Assembly (NCBI RefSeq): GCF_037076555.1
Contig: NZ_AP029023.1
Location: forward strand, 2,914,001 to 2,978,000
DNA length: 64,000 nucleotides
Reading direction: 5' to 3'
DNA from: Methylophilus sp. DW102
GTDB taxonomy: Bacteria; Pseudomonadota; Gammaproteobacteria; Burkholderiales; Methylophilaceae
A program made the translations under genes and the position numbers. Of the stretch, positions 56,758-64,000 are shown piece after piece (position 1 is the stretch's first letter; each line of letters opens with the position of its first letter). Below the pieces are notes generated by a model. That model did no database searches. It saw only the letters and a list, made by a program, of their open reading frames with translations, and was not told the DNA's origin.

Positions 56758-57144
56758 TTTCAGCATGCCCATCAAGCGCGACATGATAAGTGCCGGATTA
56801 TTCTCCACCACACCATTCGGCGTTAATTGATTCACCACATCGGGTAAATGTTCGGCAATTTTGCTGCTCAGCTCATCGGTCGTCATATTCAACTTACCGG
56901 CGATCCCACTCAATACTGCAGTCCCCAAGGCAGCGCCGATTTGCTGGGCACTCACATTCAAATTCGCCCCTGTGCCTACCCACGAATCAACCTGCTCGCT
57001 CAAGCCGCCGTTTTTCAGCGTTTGCAAAATGCCAGGCAAGCCACCGTATTGTTGAAATAGCTCCATCGCCAGTTTTGCCAATGGACCTTTATCACCCATG
57101 ACCTTGTTCATCATGGCACCAGCGACGCTATCGAATAATCCCAT
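56755..57144 (-). CDS. YidB-family (DUF937) protein
   Basis: 129-aa protein that begins MGLFDSVAGAMMNKVMGDKG and contains the DUF937 pattern of Gly-rich short helices (FQQYGGLPGILQTLKNGGL, QQIGAALGTAVLSGIAGKL, TTDELSSKIAEHLPDVVNQL, TPNG). Function of the family is unknown. No signal peptide. Single-gene unit. Confidence 0.9.
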   Translation of the reverse strand: MGLFDSVAGAMMNKVMGDKGPLAKLAMELFQQYGGLPGILQTLKNGGLSEQVDSWVGTGANLNVSAQQIGAALGTAVLSGIAGKLNMTTDELSSKIAEHLPDVVNQLTPNGVVENNPALIMSRLMGMLK

Positions 57145-57213
57145 TCTGGGCTGCTCCTAGTTTATTGTCCAAATAGTTCTTCTTTTATTGCACCCAGGCA
57201 ACGATTACCCCGC

Positions 57214-57241
57214 CTGGATCCGCTCTAGGCCGGAATGACAG
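57214..57241. repeat. REP-like repeat copy 2
   Basis: CTGGATCCGCTCTAGGCC followed by GGAATGACAG, similar to the copy at 55193-55221 (shared GGAT at the start and AATGACAG at the end). It lies in the gap between the yidB-like gene and rluB, which holds nothing else clear. Confidence 0.5.
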
Positions 57242-57314
57242 ATCCCAAGAGCCAATCAATCTGCTTTAATAACTATCTTAGAAGTAAATTGTTTACCGAT
57301 TCAGAAAAGACCAA

Positions 57315-58400
57315 TCAAAAACGCTCATGCTCGCCCAAATAACGCCATTGTCCCGGCGGTAACTTACCCAAGTTGATACTGCCTATGCGAATCCGTTTTA
57401 AGCCGACGACGTGCAATCCCACCAGTTCACACATGCGTCGAATCTGGCGCTTACGCCCCTCACGTAACACAAATCGCAGTTGATCTTCATTTTGCCAGGA
57501 AACTTTGGCAGGTTTTAACTGCACCCCATCCAGACTCAGGCCATGATTCAACAAAGCCAGGCCATTGGCACTGAGCTGACCTTCAACCCGCACCAAGTAT
57601 TCTTTTTCAACGCTGGAGTCATCCCCGATCAGCTTGCGCGCAACGCGGCCATCTTGTGTGAGTATGAGCAGTCCGGTGGAGTCAATATCCAGCCGCCCGG
57701 CGGGGGCCAAGCCACGCAAATGGCCTCGCTTGAAGTGGATACCGCTGCTATCTTCGGGCCATTGATTGTCTGGATTGACCAGTACTACTGCTGGTTCATA
57801 GCCATCTTCAGCCTGGCCGCTGACGTAACCCACTGGTTTGTGTAGCAGAATGGTGACGGTTTCGGCCTGATGCTCTTTGGCATAGGCACTGATAATAATC
57901 TCGGCCGCTGGGTCAATGCGGGTGCCCAAGGTTTCAATGATTTCACCATTGACCTTGACCCAACCGTTCACGATCCAGTCGTCGGCTTCGCGACGTGAGC
58001 ACAAGCCGCGGTCGGCCATCACTTTGGACAAGCGAGGCTGCTGGTCAATGGCAGCGGGCGCAGGGGCTGACGGGCGAGTGGGGCGGTCATCGGTTTTTGT
58101 CATGCGCGGACGCTGCTGTTCGCGGTTGTATTCTCGACGGCCGTCGTTGGCGGTGGGTGAGCGTCTCTCTTTTTGTTCGGGTTTGCCATCAAATGCACGT
58201 GGCTTTTTATCACGCACGGCTTTTTCTTTGCGTGCGGGTTGCGCTTGTGCGTCGCGCGCTTGCGGCACGGCTGCAGCCCGTTCTTTTTTGACAGGGGGCG
58301 CTTTGCTGCGGTCGCGCAACTCGGGTGAAAGTGGCCGCACCGGCTTTTCTCGTTTTTGTTCTGTGGCCGCGGGAGATTTATTGAGTTTGAGCGTAGACAA
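57315..58400 (-). CDS. rluB: 23S rRNA pseudouridine synthase RluB with low-complexity N-terminus
   Basis: Modifies U2605 of 23S rRNA. S4 domain ([20 protein letters not shown], about residues 125-180) is followed by the catalytic domain with Asp in [13 protein letters not shown], then [19 protein letters not shown]. The first 115 residues are a Lys/Arg/Pro/Ala-rich disordered tail. The open frame has no ATG before it: start is TTG 58400 with GGTGAG upstream. The first internal ATG is 58103 (residue 100), which would remove most of the tail. Confidence 0.88.
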   Translation of the reverse strand: MSTLKLNKSPAATEQKREKPVRPLSPELRDRSKAPPVKKERAAAVPQARDAQAQPARKEKAVRDKKPRAFDGKPEQKERRSPTANDGRREYNREQQRPRMTKTDDRPTRPSAPAPAAIDQQPRLSKVMADRGLCSRREADDWIVNGWVKVNGEIIETLGTRIDPAAEIIISAYAKEHQAETVTILLHKPVGYVSGQAEDGYEPAVVLVNPDNQWPEDSSGIHFKRGHLRGLAPAGRLDIDSTGLLILTQDGRVARKLIGDDSSVEKEYLVRVEGQLSANGLALLNHGLSLDGVQLKPAKVSWQNEDQLRFVLREGRKRQIRRMCELVGLHVVGLKRIRIGSINLGKLPPGQWRYLGEHERF

Positions 58401-58443
58401 AGTAGTCGTCTCACCATAGAAATGAATAAGACGCTATTGTAAT

Positions 58444-59727
58444 TTATTTGACTGGCAGCGGACGAAAATTCAGGGTGCCAGGCTGTTTGCGGGCACTTTC
58501 CGGCATATAGTGCAAAATACTTTCAGCACGCGACAATACGGGGTTTCTGGCAATAAACTGTTGTTTCCAGGCACGGTGCGGGTTGCGGATGATGCCCGCC
58601 AGCCAGGCGGCCTGAATCGGATTCATCTTGGCAGGCTCCAGGCCAAAATAATAGTTGGCCGCTGCGTGTGCACCACACAGCCCCGGGCCCCAATCCACCG
58701 TATTCAGATACAAATTAAGAATTTGTGTTTTATTTAAAGTGTGTTCGAGCTGCACCGCGTAGAGCAATTCTTCAATTTTACGCTTCCAGGTCCGTTCACC
58801 ATTGGTGAACATGTATTTCACGACCTGCTGGGTGATGGTGCTGCCGCCTACCGCTTTATCCGTGCTTTCTTTGCCTAATAGCTGCCGCATTTGCGTGAGC
58901 ACATAGCCGGGATGGTGCCTGAACTCGGCATCCTCGGCGATGATCACCGCCATCGGCAGCCAATGCCCCATGTTTTCATAACTGAGCCAGTGGACTTTTT
59001 CAGGATGTTTTTGCTCATCAAGCAAGGGGCAATCATACTGCACCGTCGACGCTGTGACTTTGCTGAGATCAAGCCCTGTCACTTGCAGCTGTTCAAGCTG
59101 AGGTTGTGCACTCCAGCTCTGCTTGGGCCAGCGCAGGGTACCGCTGGCGCTAAGAATGCCTGAGACATGCGCCTGCGAGATGCTGGAGGAATGACTGGCC
59201 AAGGGTGCCAGCAAGCTCGCTAAGGGGGTAGCAGGCAGCGTCCAGTTAAGCTTTAAGGCGTGCATGGTGACTTTGCCTTCAAAGTTAATTTTGAAGGCGG
59301 GCGGGGGCTCTGCGGAAGGGGTATTGGGGAGCGCTGAGGAGTGCGCAACCAGGTGTCCGTGAAGTTGCTGGCCATTCAGCTTGAGCCATAACTCGACACT
59401 TTCCAGCATCAGGGGCTTATCACTCACCGATTTAGCGATTAACCAGCATTGCTGGCAGTGGACACGCAAGCCGTCTGCATCATACAAGCGGATCTGGCCA
59501 TGGTGCAGGCTAAATGCCTTGTGGTCCAGCCACCAGCGGCCAACTGGCGAGGTCGCCAGCATGAACAGCGGCAACACACGGACCTGAACGCCACTGCCTA
59601 TCGGCAGCTTTATTCGCCAGGCAGTTTTATCATAGGGCTGCCAAATCCAGGCGGTGACGGCGAGCGTTGTCAGCAGAACAGCTGCCAAGAGCGTGAGTAA
59701 CAGGCGTTTGCACCAGAGTCTGACCAT
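58444..59727 (-). CDS. Monofunctional GT51 peptidoglycan transglycosylase with extra N-terminal domain
   Basis: ATG 59727 gives 427 aa; the TTG three codons earlier is less likely. N-terminal membrane segment (about 8-28), then some 215 residues of beta-rich sequence unlike typical MtgA (only about 230-250 aa in total), then the glycosyltransferase domain. Catalytic Glu is in AEDAEFRHHPG (near 265). GGSTITQQVVKYMF (near 294) and the KTQILNLYLNTVDWGPG motif are complete. No transpeptidase domain follows. Adds glycan strands from lipid II in the periplasm. The role of the N-terminal region is unknown. Confidence 0.87.
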   Translation of the reverse strand: MVRLWCKRLLLTLLAAVLLTTLAVTAWIWQPYDKTAWRIKLPIGSGVQVRVLPLFMLATSPVGRWWLDHKAFSLHHGQIRLYDADGLRVHCQQCWLIAKSVSDKPLMLESVELWLKLNGQQLHGHLVAHSSALPNTPSAEPPPAFKINFEGKVTMHALKLNWTLPATPLASLLAPLASHSSSISQAHVSGILSASGTLRWPKQSWSAQPQLEQLQVTGLDLSKVTASTVQYDCPLLDEQKHPEKVHWLSYENMGHWLPMAVIIAEDAEFRHHPGYVLTQMRQLLGKESTDKAVGGSTITQQVVKYMFTNGERTWKRKIEELLYAVQLEHTLNKTQILNLYLNTVDWGPGLCGAHAAANYYFGLEPAKMNPIQAAWLAGIIRNPHRAWKQQFIARNPVLSRAESILHYMPESARKQPGTLNFRPLPVK

Positions 59728-59739
59728 GTTGAGCAATGC

Positions 59740-60054
59740 TTAGACCACCAGGCGCTCCACAACCTTGCCTTGCTGCAGATGACTTTCGATGATGTCGTCA
59801 ATATCGCTTTCATCGACAAAGGTATACCAAACCGCATCTGGATAGACGACCATGACCGGGCCAACGCCACAACGGTCCAGGCAACCGGCACGGTTAATCC
59901 GCACTTTGCCAGCCCCAGCCAAGCCTTGCTGTTTGACCTGCTTTTTCATGTAATCAAAAGCCGCTTCGGCACCTTTGTGCATACAACAGTCTTCACCGTT
60001 TTCACGCTGGTTCAGGCAGAAAAAGACATGGTATTGAAAGTGGCTTGGAGTCAT
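59740..60054 (-). CDS. Thioredoxin-like 2Fe-2S ferredoxin
   Basis: 104-aa protein of the Shethna-type family. Cluster Cys are in VFFCLNQ, EDCCMHKG and GCLDRCGVGPVM, the spacing expected for the thioredoxin-fold ferredoxin domain. Soluble and cytoplasmic. Electron partners cannot be seen from context; it lies 12 bases upstream of the transglycosylase gene on the same strand. Confidence 0.9.
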   Translation of the reverse strand: MTPSHFQYHVFFCLNQRENGEDCCMHKGAEAAFDYMKKQVKQQGLAGAGKVRINRAGCLDRCGVGPVMVVYPDAVWYTFVDESDIDDIIESHLQQGKVVERLVV

Positions 60055-60085
60055 CTAAATTGCCTCAGTAAATAGGGACTGCACA

Positions 60086-61039
60086 TTACTCAGTCGAAAG
60101 TTGGTCATCCCTGGTAAAGTTCCAGGTACGGGTAATACTCAGCACATCGGTATCCTGACGAATATCTTCGGTGAATACCGGAAACGGCGCGGCCAATTGC
60201 ACAATGCGACGTGCGGACTCATCGAGCAACCTGTGCCCGGAGCTGCGATGAATACGAATATCTTCTATCGACCCATCGGCCTTGATCGACACCGTCATCT
60301 GCAATTGACCATATAACTTTTGTGTTCGGGCCGCCTGCGGATAATTCAGGTTTCCCACACGCTCAATTTTTTGCCGCCATTGCTCCACATAATTCGCAAA
60401 GCGATATTCGCGTGTGCGGGCACCGATAAACTGTCGCTTGGGGCGGTTTTCATAGGCCTCCTGCTGCTTGGCAATCAATGCTTCCAGCTTGGCCATTTCT
60501 TGCATGGCAGCCAATTGCGGCTGTGATTGCTCTGGCAGCAATTTTGCCGGCGTTTGCTCTTTGCTGGATGGATGCGGCAATGTGGACGGCGCCTGCAGAC
60601 TAGTGACCGATGTACTGGCTTTTAGTTGCGTCAGTAGTGCCTGTGCTTCTTGCTCCAGTTGGGTCACCCGCTGTTTTTCTCGAACCAGCTCAGACTCTTG
60701 CGGGGCCGCGGCAGGCGTTGCTGAGGCGGTGTTTGCCTGTGGCGTAGCGGGCAAGGCTGCTTGTAATTGCTGCACGCTGGGCAGCGGACTTTTCATCTGC
60801 CGCTTTTCATCGGTATTGCCGCCGCGATCAAGGTTGGCTTGTGCCAGCGCATCCGCTTTTTCTGGCGCACTGCGGGTTTTGCTGTTGACCAGCATCACCT
60901 GCAAAGAGGGAATCTGGTCTTTAAACGCCTTGAGTTCGGGCTGAAAATGGAGCGTCAGCAATACGGCGTGCACCAGTAAAGAAGCCCACAAGGCCCATAC
61001 CAGTGGTGACTGTTTGCTGAAACCTTTCACGAGGCCCAT
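60086..61039 (-). CDS. TonB-family energy transducer protein
   Basis: 317 aa. N-terminal membrane anchor (residues 13-31, LVWALWASLLVHAVLLTLHF) with the His typical of TonB. A Pro/Ala/Gln-rich and coiled-coil periplasmic linker (residues 85-200) follows. The C-terminal TonB domain contains NLNYPQAARTQKLYGQLQMT and IRIHRSSGHRLLDESARRIV. No exbB/exbD or receptor gene is adjacent, so it may be an accessory TonB-like protein. 15 bases separate it from mpl. Confidence 0.85.
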   Translation of the reverse strand: MGLVKGFSKQSPLVWALWASLLVHAVLLTLHFQPELKAFKDQIPSLQVMLVNSKTRSAPEKADALAQANLDRGGNTDEKRQMKSPLPSVQQLQAALPATPQANTASATPAAAPQESELVREKQRVTQLEQEAQALLTQLKASTSVTSLQAPSTLPHPSSKEQTPAKLLPEQSQPQLAAMQEMAKLEALIAKQQEAYENRPKRQFIGARTREYRFANYVEQWRQKIERVGNLNYPQAARTQKLYGQLQMTVSIKADGSIEDIRIHRSSGHRLLDESARRIVQLAAPFPVFTEDIRQDTDVLSITRTWNFTRDDQLSTE

Positions 61040-61054
61040 GCGGCGTCTGCCTGT

Positions 61055-62425
61055 TTATCCCTGCAAAGCCTGCAATAATTTCTGGTGCACGCCGCCGAAC
61101 CCGCCATTGCTCATCACCAGCACATGGTCGCCAGGTTTGGCCATGGCGCTTACAGCGGCCACTAACTGTGTCAGGTCATCAAAGGTTTGGGCTTTGTGCT
61201 GAATCGGCGCCAGCGCCGCTGCCGCATCCCAGCCCAGGTTGCTGGCGTAGCAAAATACGGCATCGGCATCGCGCAGGCTGTCGGGCAGGGCCTCTTTCAT
61301 CACACCCAGTTTCATGGTGTTAGAGCGTGGCTCGAGGACGGCCAGAATGCGAGCTGCGCCCACTTTGGCGCGCAAGCCTGCAACCGTGGTGGCAATCGCG
61401 GTAGGATGGTGGGCAAAATCGTCATACACCGTGATTTCGTTAACCACGCCTTTGACTTCCATGCGGCGTTTGACGTTTTTGAATTCGCTCAAGGCCTCAA
61501 TCGCAATGCAAGGTGCAACACCGACATGGCGGGCGGCGGCAATCACTGCCAGCGCATTATTACGGTTATGTTCGCCGAGCAGATTCCAGCTCACATTGCC
61601 CTGGCGCTCACCGTTAAAAAACACATCAAAGCGGCCTTGGGCATCCACATGTTGCACTTGCCAGCCACTCGCGCTGTCTATGCGCTCCACAGCACTCCAA
61701 CACCCGCGTGCAAGTACCCGGTCCAGGCTTTCTTGTTGGTTCGCGACCACCAGACCTTGCTGAGGCACGGTGCGCACCAGGTGATGGAACTGCTTTTCAA
61801 TAGCGGCAAGGTCGTCAAAGATATCCGCATGATCGAATTCCAGATTATTCAGTACGGCTGTACGCGGACGGTAATGCACGAACTTTGAGCGCTTGTCGAA
61901 GAAAGCGGTGTCATATTCATCGGCCTCAATCACAAAGAAAGGGGAGACCGATTGCGGATCTTGCCTGGGTGTTTGTGGCAACCGCGCAGAAACACCAAAG
62001 TTTTCAGGCACGCCGCCAATCAAAAAGCCCGGCGCCAACCCGGCGTACTCCAGCACCCAGGCCAGCATCGAAGACGTGGTGGTTTTGCCGTGTGTCCCGG
62101 CCACGGCCAGTACCCATTTACCTTGCAGCACATTCTCTGCCAGCCACTGTGGGCCAGAAATATAAGGCAATCCTTGATTGAGGATTTCCTCCATTAAAGG
62201 ATTGCCGCGCGTCACCACGTTGCCAATCACATAAATATCAGGCTGCAAGCCCGTTTGCGAAGGATCAAAGCCTTGGATCAACTCAATGCCCTGAGCCTCA
62301 AGTTGGGTGCTCATAGGCGGGTACACATTGGCATCACAGCCAGTGACCCGATGCCCGGCCGCCTTGGCCAGCACGGCGATGCCGCCCATAAACGTGCCAC
62401 AAATGCCAAGGATGTGAATATGCAT
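61055..62425 (-). CDS. mpl: UDP-MurNAc:L-alanyl-gamma-D-glutamyl-mDAP ligase
   Basis: Recycles tripeptide from turned-over peptidoglycan by joining it to UDP-MurNAc. 456 aa Mur-ligase fold. N-terminal HILGICGTFMGGIAVLAKAAGH is the Mpl form of the nucleotide-binding loop. ATP loop VAGTHGKTTTSSML, then EADEYDTAFFDKRSKF, VYDDFAHHPTAI and the C-terminal LEPRSNTMKLG support Mpl over MurC. Works with the AmpG importer in this window. Confidence 0.95.
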   Translation of the reverse strand: MHIHILGICGTFMGGIAVLAKAAGHRVTGCDANVYPPMSTQLEAQGIELIQGFDPSQTGLQPDIYVIGNVVTRGNPLMEEILNQGLPYISGPQWLAENVLQGKWVLAVAGTHGKTTTSSMLAWVLEYAGLAPGFLIGGVPENFGVSARLPQTPRQDPQSVSPFFVIEADEYDTAFFDKRSKFVHYRPRTAVLNNLEFDHADIFDDLAAIEKQFHHLVRTVPQQGLVVANQQESLDRVLARGCWSAVERIDSASGWQVQHVDAQGRFDVFFNGERQGNVSWNLLGEHNRNNALAVIAAARHVGVAPCIAIEALSEFKNVKRRMEVKGVVNEITVYDDFAHHPTAIATTVAGLRAKVGAARILAVLEPRSNTMKLGVMKEALPDSLRDADAVFCYASNLGWDAAAALAPIQHKAQTFDDLTQLVAAVSAMAKPGDHVLVMSNGGFGGVHQKLLQALQG

Positions 62426-62495
62426 AGAATTTACCAGAACAGATTAACGCATGCATTTTACCAAACAACGTCTGGCAAAACGGTAGTGATGTGAT

Positions 62496-63122
62496 TCAAT
62501 TTGACGCAAATAAAGACTGATATGCCCGGCAGTGGGCAGTGATATCGTCCGCCTGGAAAATATCGCTAATCACGGCCAGTGCATCCGCGCCAGCCGTGAT
62601 CAATGGACGGGCATTCTCCAACGTTATCCCCCCAATGCCAACCACCGGCACAGACAACTGTTGCCTGCCTTGCGCAAACAACGCAGTCTCGGCACGCGGC
62701 GCATTCGGCTTGGTAGAAGAAGGATAACAGGCGCCAAAAGCCACGTAATCCGCCCCCGCAGTTTGCGCGTGTTCCGCCAGCGAAAACTGGTTATAGCAAG
62801 AAGCGCCAATGATTTTTTGTTTACCAAGCAGGGCGCGTGCCTGCGTGATGGCACGGTCATGCTGACCCACATGCACGCCATCTGCATCCAGATGAGCGGC
62901 CAGATCAACATGGTCATTAATCAAAAAGGGAATCTGAGCGCCACGGCATAATGACAACAAGGCTGCCGCTTGCTCCAGACGCAAGGCCTCGGTGGCCGTT
63001 TTATGACGGTATTGCACAATGGCAACGCCCCCTTGCAAGGCCTGTGCCACCTGTCCGCACAACAATGCAGTGTCATCACAATCTGGCGTGACCAGATACA
63101 AACCTTTAATGCTGAAGCTCAC
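62496..63122 (-). CDS. thiE: Thiamine-phosphate synthase
   Basis: Joins HMP-diphosphate and thiazole phosphate to thiamine phosphate. 208 aa from GTG 63122, overlapping the thiD end by 17 bases; the ATG at 63149 would lengthen the overlap. Motifs are IVQYRHKTATE, LINDHVDLAAHLDADGVHVG, FGACYPSSTKPNAP and VGIGGITLENA. Confidence 0.92.
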   Translation of the reverse strand: MSFSIKGLYLVTPDCDDTALLCGQVAQALQGGVAIVQYRHKTATEALRLEQAAALLSLCRGAQIPFLINDHVDLAAHLDADGVHVGQHDRAITQARALLGKQKIIGASCYNQFSLAEHAQTAGADYVAFGACYPSSTKPNAPRAETALFAQGRQQLSVPVVGIGGITLENARPLITAGADALAVISDIFQADDITAHCRAYQSLFASN

Positions 63123-63963
63123 TCGCTTTTTCCTGTACCTCGGACTCACGTGCCCAGAAGAAACGGTCGGGAATAAATTGCCCCATGCCCGGCCTAAAAG
63201 CGTGACGCAGGGTTTGCCAGGTGAATTCCTGTGCTTCGTGCACGGCTTCTTCCATACTCAAGCCATGTGCCAAACATGCGGTGATGGCACTGGTGAGCGT
63301 GCAGCCAGAGCCATGATAACTGCCAGGCAAACGCTCCCAGTGATAATCCTTGATCAGGCCAGGCGCCCCATTTTGTAAACCATACAAACTGTTAACGACG
63401 TCATTTGAACGCTCGTGCGTGCCCGTGATCATCACATATTCAGCCCCCATGCCCAGCAGGCGTAGCGCACATTCTTCAAGCGAGCTATGCTTCACCTCGT
63501 CGCTTTCATCGTAATAGGCCAGGCGACGGGCCTCCAGGCTATTAGGCGTAATCAGAGTGGCTTGCGGGAACAAGAGCTCGCACATCGCGGCCTGCATTTC
63601 TTCATTCGACAACTCGTCGCCGCGGCCGGATGCAAGAATCGGATCGATGATAAGCGGCACATCCGGGTAATCAGCCACAATCTCGGCAATCACTGCCACA
63701 TTTTCAACGCTCCCCAGCAAACCCAATTTAAACGCGCTGACGGAGACATCTTCCAGAATGGTGCGTGCCTGATCATTGATCAGGTCTGCATCCAGTGGCA
63801 TCACGCTCTCTACCCCCACTGTATCTTGCGCGGTAATGCCAGTAATCACTGACAACGGGTAGCACCCGATGCTGGAGAGCGCCAGAATATCGGCCTGCAC
63901 ACCTGCACCACTGCTGGGATCTGTGGCCGCAAACGTTAAAACGGTGGGAGGGGTATTTGCCAT
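63106..63963 (-). CDS. thiD: Hydroxymethylpyrimidine / phosphomethylpyrimidine kinase
   Basis: Phosphorylates HMP and then HMP-phosphate in thiamine synthesis. 285 aa. Motifs are TFAATDPSSGAGVQADI, MLLGLLGSVENV-like (KLGLLGSVENVAVIAE), DPILASGRGDEL, TLITPNSLEARRLA and the anion hole GSYHGSGCTLTSAITACLA. No TPP riboswitch is visible in the few bases before it; the tRNA end lies 11 bases upstream. Confidence 0.95.
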   Translation of the reverse strand: MANTPPTVLTFAATDPSSGAGVQADILALSSIGCYPLSVITGITAQDTVGVESVMPLDADLINDQARTILEDVSVSAFKLGLLGSVENVAVIAEIVADYPDVPLIIDPILASGRGDELSNEEMQAAMCELLFPQATLITPNSLEARRLAYYDESDEVKHSSLEECALRLLGMGAEYVMITGTHERSNDVVNSLYGLQNGAPGLIKDYHWERLPGSYHGSGCTLTSAITACLAHGLSMEEAVHEAQEFTWQTLRHAFRPGMGQFIPDRFFWARESEVQEKASELQH

Positions 63964-63974
63964 GAAAAATCCTT

Positions 63975-64000
63975 TGGAGCGGCTGACGGGAATCGAACCC
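63975..64000 (-). tRNA. 3' end of a tRNA, probably tRNA-Gly
   Basis: Read on the minus strand the window ends in a T-arm (GGGTTCGATTCCC) followed by GTCAGCCGCT and encoded CCA. The discriminator base is U, which favours glycine. The anticodon is beyond the edge, so the identity is inferred. Confidence 0.75.

Noticed and set aside
63964..63974. TPP riboswitch before thiD
   Set aside because: Only 11 bases lie between the tRNA end and the thiD start, too short for a THI box.

Overview
The window is a chromosomal segment of a betaproteobacterium, most likely a methylotroph of the Methylophilaceae (Methylophilus-like). This is an inference from three things. It carries a XoxF-type PQQ alcohol dehydrogenase with the lanthanide-ligand aspartate. 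Its gene neighbourhoods are typical of betaproteobacteria (torF-glnK-amtB, metX-metW, comM next to ubiK). It has a complete set of ordinary housekeeping genes at moderate GC. I see no prophage, integrase, transposase or CRISPR array.

Region by region. 0-3 kb holds the 3' part of a class A penicillin-binding protein, a conserved protein of unknown function and a decayed cupin gene. 3.4-8.2 kb is a minus-strand ABC / HlyD / TolC export operon whose ATPase has lost its usual catalytic residues. 8.3-11.1 kb is the nitrogen operon torF-glnK-amtB behind a consensus sigma-54 promoter. 11.3-14.7 kb holds ubiK, comM and small unknown genes, including a 30-residue membrane protein. 14.7-22.0 kb is a complete minor-pilin operon, pilE-fimU-pilV-pilW-pilX-pilY1. 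22.2-25.7 kb holds lptM-lysA, purU, ispH and a tRNA-Thr. 26.0-31.7 kb is a CzcCBA-type heavy-metal efflux operon. 31.8-33.9 kb holds nudB, nadA and a HIT protein. 33.9-41.1 kb is minus-strand biosynthesis: hemB, trpE-trpG-trpD-lipoprotein-trpC, gph and rpe. 41.3-48.5 kb is plus-strand: hemA-prfA, two inserted genes, prmC, a HAD phosphatase and metX-metW.

48.5-53.1 kb is the most distinctive locus. A GAF-AAA-Fis sigma-54 activator is divergent from xoxF plus a small cytochrome c. The intergenic region has two direct repeats with an inverted arm and a perfect -24/-12 promoter. The implied circuit is inducible, sigma-54-driven, probably lanthanide-dependent alcohol oxidation in the periplasm, with electrons passing from PQQ to cytochrome c. 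53.1-64 kb holds ampG, a hairpin-rich non-coding block of about 0.7 kb, xthA, pyrE, a yidB-like gene, rluB, a GT51 transglycosylase, a 2Fe-2S ferredoxin, a TonB-like protein, mpl, thiE, thiD and the edge of a tRNA.

Several genes touch the cell wall (PBP1A, the GT51 protein, ampG, mpl, lysA), but they are not arranged as one operon. The two sigma-54 promoters link RpoN to both nitrogen supply and alcohol oxidation in this organism.
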